Assembly: GCA_021300455.1 (NCBI GenBank)
Contig: JAJTDP010000008.1
Span: forward strand, 1-64,000
Reading direction: 5' to 3'
Length of the DNA: 64,000 nt
Source of the DNA: Sediminibacterium sp.
GTDB lineage: Bacteria; Bacteroidota; Bacteroidia; Chitinophagales; Chitinophagaceae
The number at the start of each line of letters is the position of its first letter. Position 1 is the first letter of the stretch. Both the position numbers and the translations under genes were made by a program. The notes under the pieces are model-generated. The model saw nothing but the letters and a program-made list of their open reading frames with translations. It did no database searches and was not told where the DNA came from. Below are positions 9,916-19,993 of the stretch, one piece after another.

Positions 9916-11213
9916 TGGTGTGCAAAGTTTTGGGCAAAATTACCTTTAATTCTTTCAATAGGAGGGTTGTAGTAACCAAATTGTAACTGAGGAAATTCTT
10001 CTTTAATTAAATCCATCATTTGTTTAACTCCCATAATTTCTCCCACTTCTGTAACACCTATTTTGCCTAAATACCAATCGGGATCAATATTAAAATTACG
10101 CCACTGAATCATTTTCAAATCGGTGTCTTTGATGAATTTTCTTAAGGCTTCATATTCTGCAATACTATCCGTCATACCTGGGAAAACAAAATAATTAATA
10201 CTCGTCCATTTGCCTGCAGCAGACATTTCTTTTAAACTTTCAACGATATCGTTAAAGGTGTAATTATTAGGTCGGTAGTAAGGATTATAAATTTCAGGTC
10301 TCACCGAGTTAGTACTTACTCTTAAACTATCTAGTCCTGCTGCTGCTAAAATTTTTACAGCTTTTGGATCAGAGCCATTTGAATTTATATTAATACTTCC
10401 TTTATCGGTATGTTTTCTAATTTCAATGATAGATTCTTTAATAGTCTCCCACATTAATAAGGGTTCTCCTTCGCAGCCTTGTCCAAAACTCACAATAGGA
10501 AAAGGGGCTGTCATTAAATGAGGTACTGTGTATTCCACTACTTCCGCAGCGGTGGGTTTAAAACTCAAACGCTCTTGATTAGAAAAAATTTCTTCTTCAA
10601 TAGGTTGAAATGAAATACATCCAATACAATTGGCATTACAAGCGGGCGAAATAGGTATAGGACATTCCCATCTGTCCATGGCAAAATTTCTGGCAGCAGG
10701 ACAATGATAAGTCATGCAACAATTTTCCATTAAATGTTTCACCAATCTGTTCTGGCTATAGGTTTCTAATAATTTACTAGTACCTGCTTCAATTATTTTT
10801 TGATCATATCCTTCACAATCTTGTCTAATATCTTTTTCAATTCTTACAGCGGGTACATAATTTTTTCCATCCTGCCAGCCCACTGCTGTATAACAAAATA
10901 AAGGTAGTGTGGGTGCATTGGGAAGGGTTTCATAAGCAGCAATATATAATCCTGTATGTGCTGGAGGAATAAAGGCAGCTACTGCCCAACCTTTTTCACA
11001 AATCCGCATTTCACCTGTTTCTACATCAATACCAATACCTCTTCTTTCGGGTAATTCATATAAACTTCCACCATTAGGAAGTTCAATCCAATCGTCTACA
11101 TCTATTGGATAAGCGTCCCAACCTGCACGACCTGCAACATATAAGCTAGTGTCTTCAAATATTTGGCCTTTGCCATCGGAATATAAAATATAGGGTGAAG
11201 ATTGTAATAACAT
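9912..11213 (-). CDS. radical SAM protein of unknown specificity
   Basis: CNANCIGC (CxxxCxxC) cluster motif; SFGQGCEGEPLL, SININSNGSDP. Confidence 0.85.
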   Translation of the reverse strand: MLLQSSPYILYSDGKGQIFEDTSLYVAGRAGWDAYPIDVDDWIELPNGGSLYELPERRGIGIDVETGEMRICEKGWAVAAFIPPAHTGLYIAAYETLPNAPTLPLFCYTAVGWQDGKNYVPAVRIEKDIRQDCEGYDQKIIEAGTSKLLETYSQNRLVKHLMENCCMTYHCPAARNFAMDRWECPIPISPACNANCIGCISFQPIEEEIFSNQERLSFKPTAAEVVEYTVPHLMTAPFPIVSFGQGCEGEPLLMWETIKESIIEIRKHTDKGSININSNGSDPKAVKILAAAGLDSLRVSTNSVRPEIYNPYYRPNNYTFNDIVESLKEMSAAGKWTSINYFVFPGMTDSIAEYEALRKFIKDTDLKMIQWRNFNIDPDWYLGKIGVTEVGEIMGVKQMMDLIKEEFPQLQFGYYNPPIERIKGNFAQNFAHH

Positions 11214-11258
11214 AATGCAAAGGTATCAATTAGAAATGAGTTTGAGAATTAGTTTAGT

Positions 11259-11300
11259 ATTGACTTATTAAGATTGACTTGTTAAGATTGACTTGTTCTT
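11259..11300. repeat. 14-bp tandem repeat, three copies
   Basis: attgacttattaag / attgacttgttaag / attgacttgttctt, overlapping the 3' end of the adjacent ORF. Confidence 0.8.
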
Positions 11301-11848
11301 GAATGCGCAATTTGTTCAGCACAGAATGCATTAAATTCAGTTGTGATAGTAATACTTACTGGTTCGTTAATTTGTTTTTGAATAAGTTTATTGTCTTTGA
11401 AGTCGATGGTGATGAGGTCGTCTTTAATAATGGCATTTTCTACATAAGCCCAAGGGTAGTGTTTTTTAGGAAAAGTATTTATAACAATGCCTGCCGGGTC
11501 AAATGCAATTTCATAGGGAAATTTAACCTGTCTTTCAAATAGGGCGCCAATTAAAAAAATACCTGCAATGATTAATCCGTTGGGCTGCAAAAACCAACCC
11601 CAGGAAGCTATTAATAATCCTAATCTATAATAGGGCAAAACACCTCTTTTGGCTTGAAAAACACAAAATATCCACCAACTTGTAAACGCAGTCATGATGG
11701 CAAAAATGAGGGCTGGTTTAGGAAATAGGCCTAAATAAATAGAATAGCCAAAGGCTACTAATGATATCAATAACATGAATTGACTAATGCGATCTACATT
11801 TTTAAAGTCAGGGCTTCTACAAACTATGATATAGTCAAATTCACGCAT
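11282..11848 (-). CDS. hypothetical membrane protein
   Basis: Start likely MREFDYIIVCRSPDF at 11848 (longer track ORF would overlap ccmE); several TM segments. Confidence 0.6.
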   Translation of the reverse strand: MREFDYIIVCRSPDFKNVDRISQFMLLISLVAFGYSIYLGLFPKPALIFAIMTAFTSWWIFCVFQAKRGVLPYYRLGLLIASWGWFLQPNGLIIAGIFLIGALFERQVKFPYEIAFDPAGIVINTFPKKHYPWAYVENAIIKDDLITIDFKDNKLIQKQINEPVSITITTEFNAFCAEQIAHSRTSQS

Positions 11849-11913
11849 AAAAAATGGGTTTCGATGAGGATAAAATTTGGTGCAATTTAAGCTCATTTGG
11901 TTAACTTTGCACC

Positions 11914-12324
11914 ATGAAGAAAACACATATTGCATTATTGGTCTTAATCGCTGCCGCCATTGTAGTGCTAATAAGCTATACAGGCGATTTAAGTAGTTAT
12001 GAGACAATTGCTTCTGCCAAGCAAAAAGAAGGAAAATTTGTGAATTTGATTGTCAAAATGGACAAGTCTGTTCCAGTACAATATGACCCTGTTAAGGACC
12101 CCAATTTATTACAATTTAATGTGCAAGATAGTCTTGGTGGTAAAATAGCTGTGGTCTATCATAATACCATGCCTACCGATATGGAAAAATCGGAGAGACT
12201 CGTTTTAAAAGGAAAAGTACAAGGCGAGCATTTTGAATGTTCTGCAATTGTGATGAAATGTCCTTCTAAATACAAGGACAATCCCAACGCTATGCAAGAC
12301 CAACCGGTTACCCTTAGCAATTAA
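11914..12324 (+). CDS. ccmE: cytochrome c maturation protein CcmE
   Basis: N-terminal TM, OB-fold family, followed by CcsA/CcmF; SYETIASAKQKEGKFVNLIVKMDK...VVYHNTMPTDMEKSERLVLKGKVQGEHFECSAIVMKCPSKY. Confidence 0.88.
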   Translation: MKKTHIALLVLIAAAIVVLISYTGDLSSYETIASAKQKEGKFVNLIVKMDKSVPVQYDPVKDPNLLQFNVQDSLGGKIAVVYHNTMPTDMEKSERLVLKGKVQGEHFECSAIVMKCPSKYKDNPNAMQDQPVTLSN

Positions 12325-12343
12325 AAAAAATACAATTAGGTAA

Positions 12344-14782
12344 ATGAATACTATTAAGTTTCTTGACGAGCATCTCTTTCCTGGTCAATTAGGCTACTTT
12401 TTAACCATACTCTCTTTAGTAGCTTCTTTAGTGGCTACTTATTCTTTTGCCAAAGCTTTTTATTCAAAAGAAATGGCCGTGCAATCGCAGTGGGAAAAAT
12501 TAGCCAAGATTGCTTTCATTATTGAATCAGTAGCAGTGGTTTCTTGTTTTGTAGTTTTATTTTATATTATTTACAATCATTTATTTGAGTACAAATATGC
12601 TTATACACATAGCGATAAAAATTTGCCTTATCAATATTTGTTAAGTTGTTTTTGGGAAGGGCAGGAAGGAAGTTTTTTATTATGGAGCTTTTGGCATTGT
12701 GTTTTAGGTTTAATATTAATTGCTACTAAAAAGAAATGGGGGGATTCATTCTCCGGGGTGATGATGGTAGTAAGCTTTGTTCAATTCTGTTTAGCCACCA
12801 TGATTGTGGGCTTGTATATTTTTGAAATGAAATTAGGAAGTAGTCCATTTGTATTATTAAGAGAAGAAATGAACTGGCCTATTTTAGCAAGACCCGATTA
12901 TTTACAACTCATTAAAGACGGAACTGGTTTAAATACTTTGTTGCAGAATTATTGGATGGTGATACATCCACCTGTTTTATTTTTAGGATTTGCTTCTACC
13001 ACTATTCCTTTTGGATTTGCAGTAGCTGGCTTACTTAAAAAGAAACATGATTGGATGGATAGCTGTTTACCTTGGGCTACTTTTTCTGCGGGTATCTTAG
13101 GTTTAGGTATCATGATGGGCGCTGCTTGGGCTTATGAGAGTTTAACTTTCGGAGGTTATTGGGCATGGGATCCAGTCGAGAATGCCTCGCTCGTTCCTTG
13201 GCTAACCTTGGTATCGGCAATTCATGGTTGTATTATCTATAGAAAAACAGGATCTAGTTTAAAATTGACTTATTTGTTTTTTGGTATTAGCTTTTTATTA
13301 GTCCTGTATTCAACTTTTTTAACAAGAAGTGGCATATTAGGTGATACTTCTGTGCACGCCTTTACAGACTTAGGAATGAATGCACAGTTACTGAGCTTCT
13401 TATTAATTTTCGTGATACCTTATTTTGTTTTATTCTTTGCAAGGTTTAAGCATATGGCCGAGCCGCAAAAAGAAGAAGCCATCGATAGTCGTGAGTTTTG
13501 GATGTTGATAGGATCTCTTATTTTATTTTTATCAGCAGTAGTTATTATATCTATAACCTCCATTCCTGTATTTAATAAAATATTTGGTACAAAAATTGCG
13601 CCTCCAGAAGATGCGGCCTTTGCGCATAATCAGGTGCAAGTATTTGTAGCTATTATTATTGGTATACTAACTGCAACGGGGCAGTATTTAAAATACAAAG
13701 GAACCACTAAGGCGTTTTTTATACAGAAGATTAAAATGCCAATACTTGTGACCATTGCAATAACTGCAGTGGTGTATATTTTTGTAGGCGTTGCCTTTAA
13801 AGAAAAAGGGATTGGATTTGAGGGGGCTATTTATGTGGCTATGTTTGCTGCTATTTATGCAATTGTTGGCAATATTTTCTTTTGGATGACGATGCAAAAA
13901 GCAAAACTAAAATCGGCAGGTTCTTCTATTGGACATATAGGTTTTGGAATGGTTTTATTAGGTATCTTAATATCTTCTTCTAATAAAACAGTATTAAGTT
14001 GGAATACAACGGGCATTAGTCCACTTCGTGTTGAATCAGGTAAAAGCCCGGTGGGTAATCCTAGAGAAAATATTACCCTATTTGAAGGGATCTCTACGGA
14101 TATGGGTAAGTTCATGGTCACTTATGTTAGAGATACCTTTGATAATTTAGATAAAAGATTTTTTGAACTTAAATTCATAGAGAAAAAAACGCAAGCAGCA
14201 TTTTTCTTGTATCCTGATGTATTAAAAAATAATAAAGGTATGGAAGGCTTCTCTGCGAATCCTTCTTCTAAACATTATTGGAATAAAGACATTTTCGTTT
14301 ATGTGACTTCTTTTCAAGATCATTCAGAAGAGGATACCACTAGTTTCAAGCCAAATAAAATGGCTATAGGCGATTCTATTTTTTATAGCAATGGCTATAT
14401 TAAATTAGAAAAAGTATTAGTGAACCCCAATGCAAGCAGACCTGCAGGTACCAACGAATTAGTTTTACAATTAGCGGTTACCTCTAAAGAAGGGTTAAAG
14501 TATACAGCTAGTCCTGGTATTGTATTAGAAGGAATGAATTTACAGACCAATGTAGATACGGTGAAAGCACAAAACTTAGTATTAAGTTTTAATAAAGTAA
14601 TTGACCAAGAGAAAGGCACATTAGAAATTGGGGTGAAAGAATCATCGGCTTTAACCAATCTGATTACTTTAAAAGCCTATGAATTCCCATTCATCAATTT
14701 GCTATGGTTAGGGGTCATAATTATGACTTTTGGCTTTGGTGTGGCTACTTGGAGTAGGTTGTCTAAGTTAAAAGAAAAATAA
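12344..14782 (+). CDS. ccsA: cytochrome c biogenesis protein CcsA/CcmF
   Basis: Polytopic; WEGQEGSFLLW, GGYWAWDPVENASLVPWL tryptophan-rich haem-handling motif. Confidence 0.93.
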   Translation: MNTIKFLDEHLFPGQLGYFLTILSLVASLVATYSFAKAFYSKEMAVQSQWEKLAKIAFIIESVAVVSCFVVLFYIIYNHLFEYKYAYTHSDKNLPYQYLLSCFWEGQEGSFLLWSFWHCVLGLILIATKKKWGDSFSGVMMVVSFVQFCLATMIVGLYIFEMKLGSSPFVLLREEMNWPILARPDYLQLIKDGTGLNTLLQNYWMVIHPPVLFLGFASTTIPFGFAVAGLLKKKHDWMDSCLPWATFSAGILGLGIMMGAAWAYESLTFGGYWAWDPVENASLVPWLTLVSAIHGCIIYRKTGSSLKLTYLFFGISFLLVLYSTFLTRSGILGDTSVHAFTDLGMNAQLLSFLLIFVIPYFVLFFARFKHMAEPQKEEAIDSREFWMLIGSLILFLSAVVIISITSIPVFNKIFGTKIAPPEDAAFAHNQVQVFVAIIIGILTATGQYLKYKGTTKAFFIQKIKMPILVTIAITAVVYIFVGVAFKEKGIGFEGAIYVAMFAAIYAIVGNIFFWMTMQKAKLKSAGSSIGHIGFGMVLLGILISSSNKTVLSWNTTGISPLRVESGKSPVGNPRENITLFEGISTDMGKFMVTYVRDTFDNLDKRFFELKFIEKKTQAAFFLYPDVLKNNKGMEGFSANPSSKHYWNKDIFVYVTSFQDHSEEDTTSFKPNKMAIGDSIFYSNGYIKLEKVLVNPNASRPAGTNELVLQLAVTSKEGLKYTASPGIVLEGMNLQTNVDTVKAQNLVLSFNKVIDQEKGTLEIGVKESSALTNLITLKAYEFPFINLLWLGVIIMTFGFGVATWSRLSKLKEK

Positions 14783-14874
14783 AATACTATAAAAAGAAGC
14801 TTCTGAAAGGTTACTTTTTTTAAATTAGTGTATTAAATTGATAGAAACTGATTCAAACGTTTTCAGCTATTTAT

Positions 14875-15510
14875 ATGAAAAAAAGGAGTCTCTATATTAT
14901 TCTTATTTGTTTAGCCGGCTTTACTAGTATAAAGTCTGAGGCGCAAAACAATGCTAATGATACTATTATAGTAGGCATTAGAGACAATATTAGAGTGGAA
15001 GCCTTTATTACACCAGAAGGAGATACCATTCCACAATCATGGTTGCCAACAGTTGAAGTGAAAGCCTTGCAAACGGCTCTTTGGAAAAACTATTGGAGAA
15101 ATTGGACAAGGCTTCGCAATGCAGTCTATGTAACTTATCCTTATGCAAAAACAGCAGGCAAGCTAATAAATGATGTAAATAATCAATTGGCGGGTGTAAG
15201 AGATGAAGCTGCAAGAAAAAGAATTATTAAGTCTAGAGAAAAGGAAATGAAAAGAGACTTTGGTGATAAAGTAACTAGTTTATCGGTATACCAGGGTAAA
15301 GTGTTGATGAAATTAATTAATAGAGAAACAGGTAATAACTGTTATGAAATAATTAAAGAATATAAAGGGGGCTTTAATGCCGGTTTTTGGCAAACAGTGG
15401 CCTATGTTTTTGGAAGCAGTTTAAAGCAGCAATATGAACCCCAAGGGGAAGACAAAGAAATCGAAAAAATTGTCTTAGAATTACAAAAGCTCTACGGCTA
15501 TAAGGGTTAA
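14875..15510 (+). CDS. DUF4294 domain-containing protein
   Basis: Signal peptide; WLPTVEVKAL...RLRNAVYVTYPYAKTAGKLINDVNNQLAG. Confidence 0.8.
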   Translation: MKKRSLYIILICLAGFTSIKSEAQNNANDTIIVGIRDNIRVEAFITPEGDTIPQSWLPTVEVKALQTALWKNYWRNWTRLRNAVYVTYPYAKTAGKLINDVNNQLAGVRDEAARKRIIKSREKEMKRDFGDKVTSLSVYQGKVLMKLINRETGNNCYEIIKEYKGGFNAGFWQTVAYVFGSSLKQQYEPQGEDKEIEKIVLELQKLYGYKG

Positions 15511-15569
15511 GCATTGGGGTAGGTTTTTGGGGCAGGTTTTTGTATCTTTACCCCATACTAATAACCATC

Positions 15570-17225
15570 ATGAGCGAGGAAAAGAATCTAAATTTTATTG
15601 AAGAAATTATCTCCCAAGACTTGGCATCGGGTAAGTATGACCAAATTTTAACGAGATTTCCACCTGAGCCGAATGGCTATTTGCATATTGGGCATGCCAA
15701 AAGTATTTGTTTAAATTTTGGATTGTCTGCTCATTTTGGAGGAGGCACGAATTTAAGATTTGATGACACCAACCCATCTACAGAAGAAACAGAGTATGTG
15801 GACAGTATCAAGGCCGACTTAGAATGGCTTGGTTTTCATTGGGTGAAGGAATGTTATGCATCGGATTATTTTGATACGCTTTATGGTTTTGCTGTTCAAT
15901 TAATTGAGAAGGGATTAGCCTATGTAGATGATAGTACTGCGGAAGAAATTGCTTTGCAAAAAGGAACACCCACTGCAGCAGGCACAGGCAATGAATATAG
16001 AAATAGATCCATAGAAGAGAATTTGGAATTGTTTATTAATATGAAGGCGGGTAAATATGTAGATGGTGAAAAAGTCTTAAGAGCAAAAATTGATTTAGCG
16101 AATCCGAATATGCTTTTGCGTGATCCTATTTTATACCGTATTAAAAAAGCGCATCATCACCGTACGGGCGATAAATGGTGTATTTATCCAATGTATGATT
16201 TTGCACATGGCCAAAGTGACGCTATTGAAAAAGTTACCCATTCTATTTGTACTTTGGAATTTATTCCGCACAGAGCCTTATATGATTGGGGTATTGAGAA
16301 CCTAGGTATTTATCCTTCTAAGCAATATGAATTTTCTCGTTTAAATATTACCTATACTATTTTAAGTAAAAGAAAATTATTGCAACTAGTACAAGATGGC
16401 CATGTAACTAGCTGGGACGACCCACGTATGCCTACCATTAGTGGTATGCGTCGTAGAGGCTATACCCCAGAAAGTATCAGAGATTTTTGTGATAGAATTG
16501 GTATTGCTAAAAGAGAGAATATTATTGATTTTAGTTTGTTAGAGTTTTGTGTGAGAGAACATTTAAATAAAATTGCACAAAGAAGAATGGTGGTAACTGA
16601 CCCCATTAAATTAGTAATTACTAATTATGATAAAGGAGAAGAAATACTGCATTCAGAAAATAATCCAGAAGATCCTGAAGGGGGTTTGAGAGATATCCCT
16701 TTTTCTAATGAACTCTATATTCAAAGAGAAGATTTCATGGAAGAGCCTACTAAAAAATATTTTAGATTAGGGCCAGGTTTAATGGTGCGCTTAAAAAGCG
16801 CCTATATTGTGAAGTGCGATAGTTTTGAAAAAGATGCGGCCGGTAGGGTGCAAACGGTATATGTGAGCTATGTTCCAGAAAGTAAAAGTGGTTCAGATAC
16901 TTCAGGTATTCATGTGAAAGGAACCCTTCATTGGGTAAGTGCCAAGCATGCAGTGCCTGTGGTATTGAATGAATATGACCGCTTATTTAAAGTAGAAGAT
17001 GTAGCTAGTGCAGAAGGAGATTTTAAAGACTATCTTAACGAGCAATCTTTAACAAAAACCAATGGTTGGGCTGAACCTGCCTTAAAAAATGATGCATTAG
17101 ATATGCGCTTTCAGTTTTTAAGAAAAGGGTATTTCTACCAAGATGCCTCTAGCACTAAAGAGGCCCTTGTTTTTAATAGAACAGTAACCCTTAAAGATGC
17201 TTGGGCCAAAGAGCAGAAAAAATAA
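15570..17225 (+). CDS. glnS: glutamine--tRNA ligase
   Basis: RFPPEPNGYLHIGHAKSICLNFG (HIGH), LSKRK (KMSKS-like); likely start MSEEKN at 15570. Confidence 0.95.
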   Translation: MSEEKNLNFIEEIISQDLASGKYDQILTRFPPEPNGYLHIGHAKSICLNFGLSAHFGGGTNLRFDDTNPSTEETEYVDSIKADLEWLGFHWVKECYASDYFDTLYGFAVQLIEKGLAYVDDSTAEEIALQKGTPTAAGTGNEYRNRSIEENLELFINMKAGKYVDGEKVLRAKIDLANPNMLLRDPILYRIKKAHHHRTGDKWCIYPMYDFAHGQSDAIEKVTHSICTLEFIPHRALYDWGIENLGIYPSKQYEFSRLNITYTILSKRKLLQLVQDGHVTSWDDPRMPTISGMRRRGYTPESIRDFCDRIGIAKRENIIDFSLLEFCVREHLNKIAQRRMVVTDPIKLVITNYDKGEEILHSENNPEDPEGGLRDIPFSNELYIQREDFMEEPTKKYFRLGPGLMVRLKSAYIVKCDSFEKDAAGRVQTVYVSYVPESKSGSDTSGIHVKGTLHWVSAKHAVPVVLNEYDRLFKVEDVASAEGDFKDYLNEQSLTKTNGWAEPALKNDALDMRFQFLRKGYFYQDASSTKEALVFNRTVTLKDAWAKEQKK

Positions 17226-17246
17226 TCCAATCAATTCATTTATTGA

Positions 17247-18605
17247 ATGTTAACGCTCGAAACCTTTACACAAAATTGGGAAAAAAAATTTCCAGCGCTT
17301 TCATTAAAGAAATCAAACTTTATTATTGCTGTTAGTGGAGGTGTTGACAGTATTGTACTTGCTTATCTAATGCATAAGGCAGGTGCTACCATAAGTATGG
17401 CCCATGCTAATTTTCAATTAAGAGGGGAAGAGAGTACCAGAGATGAAAACTTTGTAAAAGATTTTGCAGCAAAATATGCCATTCCCTTAGCACTGAATAA
17501 GTTTGAAACAGCAGCTTATGCCCAGACTTATAAAATGGGTATTCAAGAAGCAGCTAGAGAAATGAGGTATGCTTGGTTTAGTACTTTATTAGCTGAAAAT
17601 ACGAGCGTAAAAAAAGTATTGCTCACTGCACATCATGCAGATGACCAAGTTGAAACTGTTTTTATGCAACTTGCAAGAGGAACAGGTTTACATGGTTTAA
17701 CCGGTATTCCTGAAAGAAGGGAAGACGCTTTATCCATTGTAAGACCCTTACTTGCTTTTTCAAAAGAAGCCATTACTCAATTTGCTAGTACACATAATTT
17801 AGCTTTTGTAGAGGATAGTTCTAATAGCAAGGACGATTATACCCGTAATTTATTTAGACATAAAATTGTACCCATTGTTAGGGAAGTCATTCCTAATATG
17901 ACACAAAATGTATTAGATACCATTCAAAGATTAAAAGAATCGGAAGCTATTGTAGAATCTACTGTTACAGATTTTTGGAAAAAAGGACTAAGGGTACAAA
18001 AAGGTATTTTAACTATTCCCATTAAGCATTGGAAAAAAGTAAATCATAATTTTACCTATACCTGGGGGCTTATCAAAAATTATGGTTTCAAGCCACAACA
18101 AATTAATGAAGTACATAAATTATTGGCAGCCACCAACGGCGCCTATATAGCAACGCCTTCGCACCGCTTTATTAAGTATAATGATGCTATTCAAATTATT
18201 GACAACAATACCGAGAAAGAGCATATAATTATACACGTTGCAGATGGAGACTTGCAAGTTAATAATGGCGTTTTGCATTTTGAAATGAAAGAGGCTATTT
18301 CCTTGGGGGAAATTAAAAAGGAAGCCAAGTATGCCTATTTAGATGCTGATAAACTAGAATGGCCATTACTTTTTAGAACTTGGCAGGCCACCGATTATTT
18401 TTACCCCTTAGGGCTTCGCAAAAAGAAAAAACTAAATCATTTTTTAGGAGCACTCAAGTTAAGTCCTGCTATCAAGCAAAAAACAGCTGTGCTGAGTATG
18501 GGCGACAAATTAATATGGGTAGTAGGACAAAGAATTGATGATCGTTTTAAAATAACAGATCAAACTAAAAATATATTAGTCATTACCTGGACAGATAAAC
18601 ACTAA
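17247..18605 (+). CDS. tilS: tRNA(Ile)-lysidine synthetase
   Basis: PP-loop AVSGGVDSIVLAYL, HHADDQVETVFMQLARGTG. Confidence 0.95.
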   Translation: MLTLETFTQNWEKKFPALSLKKSNFIIAVSGGVDSIVLAYLMHKAGATISMAHANFQLRGEESTRDENFVKDFAAKYAIPLALNKFETAAYAQTYKMGIQEAAREMRYAWFSTLLAENTSVKKVLLTAHHADDQVETVFMQLARGTGLHGLTGIPERREDALSIVRPLLAFSKEAITQFASTHNLAFVEDSSNSKDDYTRNLFRHKIVPIVREVIPNMTQNVLDTIQRLKESEAIVESTVTDFWKKGLRVQKGILTIPIKHWKKVNHNFTYTWGLIKNYGFKPQQINEVHKLLAATNGAYIATPSHRFIKYNDAIQIIDNNTEKEHIIIHVADGDLQVNNGVLHFEMKEAISLGEIKKEAKYAYLDADKLEWPLLFRTWQATDYFYPLGLRKKKKLNHFLGALKLSPAIKQKTAVLSMGDKLIWVVGQRIDDRFKITDQTKNILVITWTDKH

Positions 18606-19221
18606 TTTGTTCTACAAAAGCGTTTAGTACATTAAAGTTTCCAATAAAATAACTGGTAATAATTAAAAATACTACTCCATAAAGCGATCCCCATAAATGG
18701 GCGCTATGGTTAATACCTCCTTGACCGCTTTTAGCAAGGTAGGCTGTTAGGCCTAAATAAATGGGACCAAATATAAAACCAGGTATAATAGGTGGAATAA
18801 TAAAAAATCCAATTTGCATAGTGGGTTGTAAGAAGATTCCTACAAATACAATAGCCGATACTGCGCCAGAAGCACCTAGGCTATTATAGCTATATTGTTT
18901 ATAATGATTCAGATAAGTTGGAATTAAACAAACTAATAAGGAAGACACATATAATATAATATACATAGAGGAACCTGACCTTCCAAAAATCATTGCAAAA
19001 TATTGTTCTATATAATCGCCAAACATATAAAAGGAGAACATATTAAAAGCTAGGTGCATAAAATCGGCATGCACTAGGCCGCAAGTAAAAAATCGGTACC
19101 ATTCATTATTATTGTGCACTGAATAAGGATGAAAAATAAGTTTATCCATTAAAGCGTGGTTGTACATGGCTAAAATAGAAACCCCGACAGTAATAATGGT
19201 GATATATAAAGTAATGCTCAT
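18583..19221 (-). CDS. rhomboid family intramembrane serine protease
   Basis: GASGAVSAIVF (GxSG), six TM, HSAHLWGSLYG catalytic His. Confidence 0.92.
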   Translation of the reverse strand: MSITLYITIITVGVSILAMYNHALMDKLIFHPYSVHNNNEWYRFFTCGLVHADFMHLAFNMFSFYMFGDYIEQYFAMIFGRSGSSMYIILYVSSLLVCLIPTYLNHYKQYSYNSLGASGAVSAIVFVGIFLQPTMQIGFFIIPPIIPGFIFGPIYLGLTAYLAKSGQGGINHSAHLWGSLYGVVFLIITSYFIGNFNVLNAFVEQISVYLSR

Positions 19222-19289
19222 GGTTGCTAATATTTTTTTTTAAAACTTATTCTTAATGAAACTTATTCTTAAATGGCAGTGTAGAAAAA

Positions 19290-19754
19290 TTATTGATGAT
19301 GGTATTTTTCATTGGCCAAGATACTACAAGCTCTGTATACTTGTTCTGCTAAAATTAAACGAACTAGCATATGCGGAAAAACCAATTCTGATAAAGACCA
19401 AGTGAATTGTGCACGCTTTTTAATTTCTTCTTCTACTCCATACGCACCTCCAATTAAAAACACAATTTTTTGTGCACTTTGATTGGCTTTCTGTTGTATT
19501 AATTTAGCCAATCCCGGGGAGCTTAGCATTTTACCAGTTTCGTCTAATAAAATAAGTATATCTGTTGGTTGTAGTGCCTTTAGAATTGATTGGGCCTCCG
19601 CTTTTTTTATTTGTCCAGGTTCGGTCGCCTTTGCTGGAGCAATTAATTGCCAGTCTACAGGGTAGTAATGACTTACTCTTTGTGTAAAATTCATTACCCC
19701 TTCCTTGATATAAGATTCATGGGCCTTGCCCACAGAGATAAAAGCTAATTTCAA
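19290..19754 (-). CDS. rlmH: 23S rRNA (pseudouridine(1915)-N(3))-methyltransferase RlmH
   Basis: SPOUT fold; LLDETGKMLSSPGLAKLIQQ, FLIGGAYGVEEE, SELVFPHMLVRLILAEQVYRA. Confidence 0.95.
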   Translation of the reverse strand: MKLAFISVGKAHESYIKEGVMNFTQRVSHYYPVDWQLIAPAKATEPGQIKKAEAQSILKALQPTDILILLDETGKMLSSPGLAKLIQQKANQSAQKIVFLIGGAYGVEEEIKKRAQFTWSLSELVFPHMLVRLILAEQVYRACSILANEKYHHQ

Positions 19755-19805
19755 TGCTTATGATTTATTCAAAAATACAATTTTAAAATCTTCCTCATTA
19801 CCATT

Positions 19806-19836
19806 AAAAAAGCCTCCCCGATAAATCGAGAAGGCT
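19806..19836 (-). terminator. intrinsic terminator of tRNA-Arg
   Basis: Reverse complement AGCCTTCTCGATTTATCGGGGAGGCTTTTTT: 12-bp stem plus U tract directly after CCA. Confidence 0.85.
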
Positions 19837-19913
19837 TGGTGACCGCGTTAGGATTCAAACCTAAAACCCCCTCATCCGTAGTGAGGTACTCCATTCAGTT
19901 GAGCTACGCAGCC
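19837..19913 (-). tRNA. tRNA-Arg (anticodon ACG)
   Basis: Reverse complement GGCTGCG TA GCTC AACTGAATGG GAGT-type D arm, CCTCA-CTACGGA-TGAGG anticodon arm (ACG), TTAGG-TTTGAAT-CCTAA T arm, CGCGGTC acceptor, A plus encoded CCA. Confidence 0.95.
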
Positions 19914-19935
19914 ATTTCCCTATTTAAAGGGGTTA

Positions 19936-19966
19936 CAAATATACTTCAAAATCCTATTTTACCCAA
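19936..19966 (-). promoter_or_regulatory. promoter of tRNA-Arg (TTG-N20-TATATTTG)
   Basis: Reverse complement TTGggtaaaataggattttgaagTATATTTG just upstream of the tRNA. Confidence 0.6.
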
Positions 19967-19993
19967 GTAAAAAGCCTAAATAAGAAATAGAAC

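Noticed and set aside
11849-12007. N-terminal extension of the 241-aa minus-strand ORF
   Set aside because: It would overlap ccmE and its promoter; the start at 11848 (MREFDY) is more plausible.
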